The notes under the pieces are model-generated. The model was not told where the DNA came from, searched no databases, and saw nothing but the letters and a program-made list of their open reading frames with translations. DNA of 64,000 nucleotides, from positions 2,031,728-2,095,727 of the forward strand of contig JAYKAV010002955.1 in the NCBI GenBank assembly GCA_035582835.1. Direction: 5' to 3'. The position numbers and the translations under genes are program-made. Positions 50,104-57,341 of the stretch are shown piece by piece; the stretch's first letter is position 1, and each line of letters starts with the position of its first letter. The stretch is from Phoebastria nigripes. Lineage: Eukaryota > Chordata > Aves > Procellariiformes > Diomedeidae.

Positions 50104-53100
50104 TGCCAGGCACCCGCATCGCCCCTTTTTGTGGCACCGATTAAGACCGATTTGTGGGGGCGCCTGATAGTTGATATAACTATTGGAGGAGGGGTGCTTG
50201 GACAAGTGATGTTAATTGATACTGGTGCCTCTTATTCAATTCTGAATATGGCCCCTGGCGAAGCCGGGCTCTTCCAAACCTGTGAACTTATTGAATTGAC
50301 AGGGCCGAACGGCCAAAAATCCTCAGTGCCGTTCACAGGGCCCGTACCTTTTGAAATTGGGACTGCCAAAGGGTCTGAAAAATTTGGGAAAATGGAAATG
50401 AAGGGAAAGCCAGGAATTTTAGCCATCTCTGCGCTGACAAAGATGGGGGTGGTGGTGGACCTGGCAAACCAAGCGCTGTTACACTGCCCCCAAAGTGATG
50501 CGCCTGTTATCCCGGCGAGCCACAGGGTAATGTCGGTGAAAGCCCCTGAGCTCCTGGTCCACCCTGAGTGGGAGCCCCGAGTGAAACGGGTCACGGAGCA
50601 GTTCCCCCAGGTCTGGGCAAGGAGCAAGCTGGACTGTGGGCAGATTGATGCTGTCGTGGCAGTCAAAGGGCCGGATCCCCCTCCTCAGCCGCAGCTCCGG
50701 TACCCGGCTGAGGCTGAGGACGGCTTGTGGGACACAGTCAAAACCTTGCTGGAGCAGGGGGTGCTGGTGGAGCAGCAGAGCACCAGCAACGCCCCAGTGT
50801 GGCCCCTGCGGAAAGCTGATGGGAAAACGTGGAGGCTGACGGTCGACTTTGGCGCCCTGAACCGTGTCACCCCGCTGCGGACCTCCGTGGTGGCCAAGTA
50901 CCCCGACATCATGGCAGCCATCTCCCGGGGATCCGAGTGGTTCTCGGTGCTCAGCCTGACCAGCCCATCCTTTGCCATCCCCTTGCACCCTGAGTCCTGG
51001 CACAAGTTTGCCTTCACCCTTCGAGGACGGCAATTTGCCTTCGCCAGAGTCCCCCCGGGCTTCCACAACACCCCTGCCATCTGCCACGCGCACGTGGCGA
51101 GGATGTGGGAGAAGCTCGGCCACCGGGAGAGCGTGCTGTCCTGTGCCGGTGACATCCTCATCCACACCCGGACAAAGGAGGAGAACCTGGAGGTGCTGGC
51201 AGAGGTGNTGGAGGCTGTCCAGAAGACGGGCTTCAGGGTCAGCCCCACGAAGGCCCAGCTATGCTGGAAGGAGGTCTCCTACCTAGGGGTGACCCTGCGG
51301 GAGGAAGGGTGCTTGCTGGAGAAGCAGAGGGTTGAGCTAATACAGAAGGTGTCGGCGCCGGCCGATGCCGCCACCCTGAGGTCCTTCCTGGCTCTTCTGA
51401 GGTTCTCCCGGGAGTTCATCGAGGGCTATGCGGAGAAAGCTGCCCCCCTCTGCCACCTCCTGAAGAAGGACACCCCCTGGCAATGGGGGCCGGAGCAGGA
51501 CGAGGCGGTGAAGACCTTAAAGGAGAGTGTGGCGCGAGCCCTTATGCTGGCACGTCCCCAGGGGGACAGACCCTATGTCCTGCAGCTGGCCAGCGCAGGG
51601 AGGGGGCTACGGGCCACTCTGGGCCAGCAGCATGGTGCCCACCTCCTCCCTGTTGCCCATGCCTCGCGCCTCCTGACGCCGGCCGAGCAGCAGTTCACTG
51701 ACTACGAGAGGGAAGTTTTAGCCTTGACCTGGGCCCTGCAGCACTGGGAGTACCTGGTGGGGTCGGCCCCGGTGCTGCTGAGGACCTCCCGTGCCCCAGT
51801 GAGGTATCTCTTGTCGGGGAAGGGGAACGAGGGTCCCCTGCGCTGCCCCAGGATGGCCAACTGGGCATTAGAGTTGACCGACAGGGAGGTCCCCGGGGAG
51901 GCGGGGGAGCCCTTGTCTGGTGCCTACGGGGTGGTAATCAGTGGAGAGAGGAACGGGGAGGAGCTGGAGGGTCCTCCGGCCGAGCTCAAGCCACAGCGGG
52001 CGCTCCTGTTTGAGAGCGGCCTCAGCCTGGCGGAGGCCAAGGAGAGAGGCTATGTCGTGTGGTTTGTAGATGGGTCCAACTACCACGAGAAAGGAGTACC
52101 CTACACGGGCTATGCTGCCGTCAACCGAGGCACCGGGGAGGTGGTGAAGGGGAAGTGCCTGCCGCACTCCATCCAGGCTGCCGAGCTGGTGGCTGTGACG
52201 GCTGCCCTGGAAAACACACCGGCAGACCAGCCGCTGGCCATATTTTCGGACTCGGGTTGGGTGGTGCGAGCGGTGCTGGAGTGGCTGCCGCTCTGGAGGG
52301 AGAGGGACATGCAGTCTGCTGACGGCAAGCCCGTCACCTATGCTAAAAAGCTGCTGTACCTCGCGAGGCTGGCGGAGCAGAGGGCATGCCCGGCCCATAT
52401 CATTAAGGTCAAGGCCCACAAGAAGGGAACGGAGGAGGCCAAGTGGAACAAGGAGGCAGATGCCAAAGCCAAGCAAGGTGCGAAGGAAGGGCTGATGTGG
52501 AAGGCCAGCCAGCCCTCGGAGAACGGCCCTGTGTCAGTGGCTCCCAGCAGACACTGGGAGAGCGTGGACCTGCTGGGCTTGCAGGCGCAAGACCCCAGCA
52601 TCCTGGAGTTAGCACAGGGCAGGGAGTATAAAGGGTGCAAGGTGTGGAAGGATGTCTCGGGGCTGGTCCTGGCGCAAAGGGAGGGGGCGGACTTCCCAGT
52701 CTGGGTGGTGCCTGAACTTGTCCGGACAGAGCTGGTGGCCTTGGCTCATGAGCAGGGGCATCTGGGGACAGACAAGACCATGGGGAGGCTGCAGGGCGCT
52801 GGGTGGTGGCCTGAAATGAAAGAGGACGTGGAGAGGTACGTCAACAACTGCCTGACATGCGCAGCCAACAATCCCGATGCCAAAACAGCCAAAGCCCTCC
52901 TGGGTCACCAGAGGATTTCTGGGCCATGGAGCAAGTTGCAGATGGAGTTTATTGGCCCTTTGCCCCAAACAGCCCAAGGGAACAGGTATTGCTTGGTGAT
53001 CAGTGATAACTTCACCAAGTGGGTGGAAGCGTTTCCGGCTCGAAACAACACGGCCAGCGCAACCGCAAAGATCCTGGTAGAGCACATCTTCTCACGGTGG

Positions 53101-53775
53101 GGTGTCCCAAAGGAGATCGACTCAGACCACGGCCAACGCTTTGTCGGAGAAGTCACGAAAGGGGTGTGCCAAGCCCTGGGCATCAAGCAAAAGCTTCACA
53201 TCACGGGGCATTTCCATAAGCCCGGCTTGGCGGAGGGACCCAACCAGCCGCTGAAGACTGCACTGAGGAAGCTTGTGAACCAGCAAAGGAAAGACTGGGA
53301 TCAGAAGCTCCCGCTGGTCCTGCTGGCGTTACGGGGATCTGTGGCATCTCACACACCTTCTCCCCAAAAGCTGCCTCCTGCAAGAGATCCGAAGCTGCCA
53401 GGACACTGGTGGCAAAGAGGGGAGCCCCCGGATGAACTGCAGCCCCGTGTGCTGATGGACAGATGGGTCCAGGACATACTGAGGACCGTGTCGGCTACGT
53501 ACCACCAGCTCGCCTTGGTGCAGGAGACCAACATCCCCAAGATGGATAAGCAGCTGGGAGTGCTGCTGCGCCCCATGGAGTGGAACACAGGGGACCTGGT
53601 AACATATCGGGGGGTTAGAGAGAAGAACCAGGTGCTGGGACCCCAATGGATGGGGCCCGTTAGGGTTGTGAACAAGGCCAGCCCCTCCATGTACCAGGTA
53701 GAAATCAGAAAGGGGGCGAAAAGGCAGGAAAAATGGCTCCATTCTTCACAATTAAAAGCATGGAAGGGAAATTAA
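50101..53775 (+). CDS. pol: retroviral Pol (protease, RT, RNase H, integrase), open but RT and integrase catalytic residues changed
   Basis: Open from the codon after the gag UAG to TAA at 53773. Residue numbers count from the codon at 50131. Protease: DTGAS at 30-34 is kept. RT: the motif A aspartate is Ser275 (FSVLSL), motif B is VPPGF, and the YxDD motif is CAGD (338-341), so two of three catalytic aspartates are gone and polymerase activity is not expected. RNase H: D647, E685, D707 and D777 are all present. Integrase: zinc ligands H873, H877, C907 and C910 are present; of the catalytic triad the first Asp is Glu939 while D999 and E1035 remain with exact 35-residue spacing. A GPY/F-like C-terminal domain follows. 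Length (about 1,224 codons) is normal for class I pol. One N at 51208. Confidence 0.92.
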   Translation, partial: GCQAPASPLFVAPIKTDLWGRLIVDITIGGGVLGQVMLIDTGASYSILNMAPGEAGLFQTCELIELTGPNGQKSSVPFTGPVPFEIGTAKGSEKFGKMEMKGKPGILAISALTKMGVVVDLANQALLHCPQSDAPVIPASHRVMSVKAPELLVHPEWEPRVKRVTEQFPQVWARSKLDCGQIDAVVAVKGPDPPPQPQLRYPAEAEDGLWDTVKTLLEQGVLVEQQSTSNAPVWPLRKADGKTWRLTVDFGALNRVTPLRTSVVAKYPDIMAAISRGSEWFSVLSLTSPSFAIPLHPESWHKFAFTLRGRQFAFARVPPGFHNTPAICHAHVARMWEKLGHRESVLSCAGDILIHTRTKEENLEVLAEVXEAVQKTGFRVSPTKAQLCWKEVSYLGVTLREEGCLLEKQRVELIQKVSAPADAATLRSFLALLRFSREFIEGYAEKAAPLCHLLKKDTPWQWGPEQDEAVKTLKESVARALMLARPQGDRPYVLQLASAGRGLRATLGQQHGAHLLPVAHASRLLTPAEQQFTDYEREVLALTWALQHWEYLVGSAPVLLRTSRAPVRYLLSGKGNEGPLRCPRMANWALELTDREVPGEAGEPLSGAYGVVISGERNGEELEGPPAELKPQRALLFESGLSLAEAKERGYVVWFVDGSNYHEKGVPYTGYAAVNRGTGEVVKGKCLPHSIQAAELVAVTAALENTPADQPLAIFSDSGWVVRAVLEWLPLWRERDMQSADGKPVTYAKKLLYLARLAEQRACPAHIIKVKAHKKGTEEAKWNKEADAKAKQGAKEGLMWKASQPSENGPVSVAPSRHWESVDLLGLQAQDPSILELAQGREYKGCKVWKDVSGLVLAQREGADFPVWVVPELVRTELVALAHEQGHLGTDKTMGRLQGAGWWPEMKEDVERYVNNCLTCAANNPDAKTAKALLGHQRISGPWSKLQMEFIGPLPQTAQGNRYCLVISDNFTKWVEAFPARNNTASATAKILVEHIFSRWGVPKEIDSDHGQRFVGEVTKGVCQALGIKQKLHITGHFHKPGLAEGPNQPLKTALRKLVNQQRKDWDQKLPLVLLALRGSVASHTPSPQKLPPARDPKLPGHWWQRGEPPDELQPRVLMDRWVQDILRTVSATYHQLALVQETNIPKMDKQLGVLLRPMEWNTGDLVTYRGVREKNQVLGPQWMGPVRVVNKASPSMYQVEIRKGAKRQEKWLHSSQLKAWKGN

Positions 53776-53789
53776 CGGGGCTGGAGAGC

Positions 53790-53811
53790 CCATCTTGCTT
53801 ATGTTTTGCAG
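53790..53811 (+). promoter_or_regulatory. splice acceptor just before env
   Basis: A pyrimidine-rich stretch ends in tgcttatgttttgcag, with AG at 53810-53811, ten bases before the env ATG at 53822. This is the expected acceptor for a subgenomic env mRNA. Confidence 0.65.
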
Positions 53812-53821
53812 ATAAAGGAAA

Positions 53822-56446
53822 ATGGAAGGCGATTGTGACCGGCGGGAAGGGCGAACTTCGTGGCATCACCAGCCCTGTTTGCGCTGCGGGGAAAATGCTT
53901 TCAAATTTCTGGTTGCAGGATTTGCTTTGCTTTCTGGTATGTGCATAGCGCTGAGCACCCAACATGCCCAACCAACCCATCAGCATCTCAGACAAAAAGT
54001 CAGTCGTTCCTACTTAGAAAGGCACCCCAACACATGGGCCACAGCCCAGCACAGGGTTAAGAGGTACACAAAAATTGGGACCGATTGGCCCTGGTCTCAA
54101 GCTCACATAAAATATACAGGAAGCATGGGATTAAATTCTAACAAAGAGTTAAATTTGTCAACGGTGGTTATGCACGGGACGGAGGTGTACTTGGAAAATG
54201 AGTGGAGCTGGGATAGCACAAACAGACTTCCACAGCTGCTGGGGAAGGTGGGACAAGAAATAAAGGTAGGGTGCAGGGTAATTAATGGATCCACTCACCA
54301 GCGAGTAACTCAAATCTCCGTAACCGAAGTAAAAACTAAGAAGAATCAGAAAAAAACCTGCGCTGTGGAAAAATTGGACTGCTGGTGCAATTTTACTTTG
54401 GCCCAGCCAGTCTTTGTGGTCTGCCTCTGGGCACACAACAGCGTGGGGCTGTCCTTTAAATTCAAGATTAGCACCACGACACGCTCCTTTGCTGCTGTTA
54501 AGATCTCAAAGTGCCATTTTTTGGCCTGGCATGCAGCCCAATATGCTGAAGTTGGCAACCAAGTAAAATTGGAGATTAAATACTCCCAAGAAAGTATAAC
54601 TGACCCGATGCAAATTGATGGCACCACCGTGACTATCACTGCCCCTAACAGCCGCAAGTGGGTCGTGTCAGTAAACTGCCTCCGCGAGAGCAAAACACTT
54701 AATAGATCTGAATTAGGCACGGAGGCTTCATGGTATAATCAGGATTACGGACGCTGCCCACACCTGGTCATAAACCTCCAGGTGTGGTGTCGAGGAAACC
54801 TGGCCGTAGAAATGTCCCCCGAGCTTGGAGGAATGTGGTGGATAGGAGGCCCCGAAGGATTTAAAAGAGAGTTTACCATCATTGCTGTCTTACGCCCTTT
54901 TGTTTCCAAAATAGGTCCTTATGTAGTCAAGCAAAATCACATCCAAGAGCTGTTGACCGGGCCTGTCCGGTCACTGAAGAAGGTGGTGTTGTCTCTGTCC
55001 ACTGTTAATATTTCATCCGTCAGACCGCACTGTACCCCCTTCCTATCCACCCTCAACACCGGCTGGCTGGCGTGGCTCCACAGCCGCTCCATCCAGGGGA
55101 CCCGGGCCAGGAGAGACCTGCTGGCCACGGCGCTGGGAGGAGGAGGCGCCGGGCTGGGAGTCCTCAACAGCATGAATGTTGAGGTCTTGGCCAACAAGTT
55201 GGAGGCTGTCACCTCGGGCGTGCAGGGCCTCCTCAGCCCCCTGAATTCATCCCTGGCCAGCCTCGGGATGGGGCAGTGGCTCGTGTCAGAGGTGTTGCCC
55301 ACCTGGGAACAAATAAGTGAAAAAGACCACCAGGTGCTGTTGCGAGCACTGGGCATCGAACAAAGTAACGTCTCTCTTGCTCTTAGTTGCATCCAGGCCC
55401 AGATGTGGGTGCAGAGTGTCGTTGCAGGTATCCTGAGAGACGGCGACAACGGCGTCCTCCCCACTGAGATCCGAAAGATTGTGTGGGACGCGGCCACAGG
55501 GAAGGAGCGGCAGCTCCAAGCCTGGTGGAGGCTCGTCAACTTCACCCACGACCAGGTCCTCAACGCAGTCATCGCCCACGTCCTGACCGTGGCGGAGGCC
55601 CGCATCGAAAAGGTCTACCCCATCGTGGCCCTGGGGGTTAACACAAATGGGTCCGTGGTCTACCCCCTGGACCACCGCATGTGGGCGAGGGTGTCTGATG
55701 GGAAATGGCAATCGGTAGATTTGGAAGCCTGCATTTTGGAAAGGGGGCTGGGATTCATATGCGAAGATGATGCCCTTAAGGCGAGCGATGTTTGCTTTGA
55801 CACCAAAGAAGGGGTGTGTCATTTTGAGATCAATCCCCAGAGCAGTAATAAAACCGTGTTAGCGTACGTAGGGAAAGGGTGCGTGTGTTTTAGAACGATG
55901 TGTAAATACGTGCAAATTAATGAAGTTTATAATCAGACCGTGTTTAATGACTCAAATATGTGTGCTTGCAATGTAGCTGTTATTAGAGGCTGTGATTTTG
56001 TGTATAAACCGCCTGTGTTTACTAGCCAGTTGCTAATCAGAAACTATACCTTGTATCGTAGTATAACCCCAACCCCCATCGGTATGGATTTATCACTTGT
56101 AAAAGAAATGTTAGAGCATGCAAATTTACAGCAGCTGTTAGAAAATGCTAAGGCAGAAGCTAAAAAGATCCTAATAACTGTACATCACGATGGTAATGTT
56201 ATAAAACAGGTAATGGAACGAATTAAGAGGGTGGGAGAACACCACTGGTGGGAAATTTTCTTCGGCTGGTCCCCCACGGCCACCGGCGTCTTCAACACGC
56301 TGCTGCACCCCATTGTAGTGATACTGCTAATGCAAATCTGCGTGTGCTTTGCCATGGTAGCGACTTGTTACCGGGTGAGGCAGGTGAAGCTCTGCATTGA
56401 CAACCAGGTGAAAGGACTGGGGCTGGCCAAGCGCCTCCTACCATAG
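53822..56446 (+). CDS. env: retroviral Env glycoprotein, full-length open frame
   Basis: 874 codons with no internal stop, beginning 47 bases after the pol stop and in another frame; pol and env do not overlap. A polar leader of about 27 residues is followed by a hydrophobic signal core (about 29-44). A furin-type site RARR (428-431) divides a 431-residue surface part from a 443-residue membrane part. The Gly/Ala/Leu-rich stretch right after it looks like a fusion peptide. The membrane part is about twice the gammaretroviral length, with a Cys cluster at 687, 689 and 694, no clear CX6CC, and about a dozen N-glycosylation sequons across the protein. One membrane span is at about 828-850 with a tail of about 24 residues. 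It is therefore not a murine-leukaemia-type Env; long TM subunits of this kind occur in epsilon- and foamy-like viruses. Cell-fusion or receptor activity cannot be read from the sequence. Confidence 0.9.
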   Translation: MEGDCDRREGRTSWHHQPCLRCGENAFKFLVAGFALLSGMCIALSTQHAQPTHQHLRQKVSRSYLERHPNTWATAQHRVKRYTKIGTDWPWSQAHIKYTGSMGLNSNKELNLSTVVMHGTEVYLENEWSWDSTNRLPQLLGKVGQEIKVGCRVINGSTHQRVTQISVTEVKTKKNQKKTCAVEKLDCWCNFTLAQPVFVVCLWAHNSVGLSFKFKISTTTRSFAAVKISKCHFLAWHAAQYAEVGNQVKLEIKYSQESITDPMQIDGTTVTITAPNSRKWVVSVNCLRESKTLNRSELGTEASWYNQDYGRCPHLVINLQVWCRGNLAVEMSPELGGMWWIGGPEGFKREFTIIAVLRPFVSKIGPYVVKQNHIQELLTGPVRSLKKVVLSLSTVNISSVRPHCTPFLSTLNTGWLAWLHSRSIQGTRARRDLLATALGGGGAGLGVLNSMNVEVLANKLEAVTSGVQGLLSPLNSSLASLGMGQWLVSEVLPTWEQISEKDHQVLLRALGIEQSNVSLALSCIQAQMWVQSVVAGILRDGDNGVLPTEIRKIVWDAATGKERQLQAWWRLVNFTHDQVLNAVIAHVLTVAEARIEKVYPIVALGVNTNGSVVYPLDHRMWARVSDGKWQSVDLEACILERGLGFICEDDALKASDVCFDTKEGVCHFEINPQSSNKTVLAYVGKGCVCFRTMCKYVQINEVYNQTVFNDSNMCACNVAVIRGCDFVYKPPVFTSQLLIRNYTLYRSITPTPIGMDLSLVKEMLEHANLQQLLENAKAEAKKILITVHHDGNVIKQVMERIKRVGEHHWWEIFFGWSPTATGVFNTLLHPIVVILLMQICVCFAMVATCYRVRQVKLCIDNQVKGLGLAKRLLP

Positions 56447-56640
56447 TCAAGGGCAAGACTGGGTTGGCCTCTGTGTTTGCCACCAAGAAGAACTTTTAGC
56501 TCCGCTGTTGGCTGCAACCCAGTAGGCGTTGAGCGGTGGGGACACATGCCATACCAGACCTTGATGTGAGGGATGGCCTCCTCTGTTATAAGAGGGCCAT
56601 CCAGGAGGAGAGGGCAGGCCAAGCAGCCTGTGGTTGGCAT
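56447..56640 (+). other. region between env and the CR1/3' LTR
   Basis: Non-coding. A purine-rich stretch near 56596-56610 (ggaggagagggcagg) could be a worn polypurine tract; this is weak. Confidence 0.3.
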
Positions 56641-56840
56641 GAATCACAGAATGGTTGAGGTTGGAAGGGACCTCTTGAGATGATCTAGTCCATCCCCCCC
56701 TGCTTAAGCAGGGTCACCTAGAGCAGATTGCCCAGGACTGTGTCCAGTTGGGTTTTGACTATCTCCACAGATGGAGACTCCACAACCTCTCTGGGCAAAC
56801 CTGTTCCAGTGTTTGATCACCCTCACAGTAAAAAAGCAAG
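56641..56840 (-). mobile_element. CR1 LINE 3' fragment inside the provirus
   Basis: aatcacagaatggttgaggt, ttggaagggacctcttgaga, gggtcacctagagcagattg and the stretch ending cctcacagtaaaaaa match the common avian CR1 3' end read in reverse. It ends exactly where LTR similarity begins (agagttagcataag), so it was inserted at, or has replaced, the left edge of the 3' LTR. Confidence 0.88.
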
Positions 56841-56841
56841 A

Positions 56842-57341
56842 GTTAGCATAAGTAACTTGTCTTTGAACCTCCCATCCCCAAATGCTAATGTGAAGAAGCT
56901 GCTCTTGTGTGATTCAAGACTCCTTAAGCAAAGGAGAATGGGATAAGGAACGCCAAGGACAGTGTCTTTGGAAGGAAAAAGAAGGGAATGTAATGCCTAA
57001 GCGTTGAAAACCACCCACTGAAGATGGCAGAGGTGTTACCAGCCTCAAAGACTCAGAAAGACGGTAAAAGATGAGCAGAACGAAAGACCCTGCAATCACC
57101 TTGGACTTAAAGGAGCTGAATCCACATGGACCTTTGCAGCAACCATTTCCAGGTTCCCGAGACTCCCAGGACGTCTGGCCAACGGATTGGTGAGATCTTG
57201 TTTTCGGAGCCTGGACATCACCGCTTTGCTTTGCCTAGTTGTGCATGTACTCAATAAAATTTGTCTCTTAGACGACGGACTGTCTATTCAATCACCGCCT
57301 GCTCAGCTACTCGCTACCCAGGCTTGTAACTTTGGCTACAC
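56842..57341 (+). mobile_element. 3' LTR of endogenous retrovirus
   Basis: Aligns with the 5' LTR at 47750-48156 and continues further right with a polyadenylation signal and R/U5-like sequence that the 5' copy lacks. The right boundary is a guess (near gtaactttggctaca) because neither a target duplication nor a matching 5' end is available. Confidence 0.8.
57253..57258 (+). terminator. polyadenylation signal of 3' LTR
   Basis: AATAAA in tactcaataaaatttg. No AATAAA occurs at the matching place of the 5' LTR or between it and the gag start. Confidence 0.75.

Noticed and set aside
50479..51165. 228-codon minus-strand open frame
   Set aside because: Antisense shadow of pol.
54937..55605. 222-codon minus-strand open frame
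   Set aside because: Antisense shadow of the GC-rich part of env.
47750..57341. A recent, replication-competent provirus
   Set aside because: Diverged LTRs, loss of the 5' polyadenylation and primer-binding region, changed RT and integrase catalytic residues and an inserted CR1 all speak against it.
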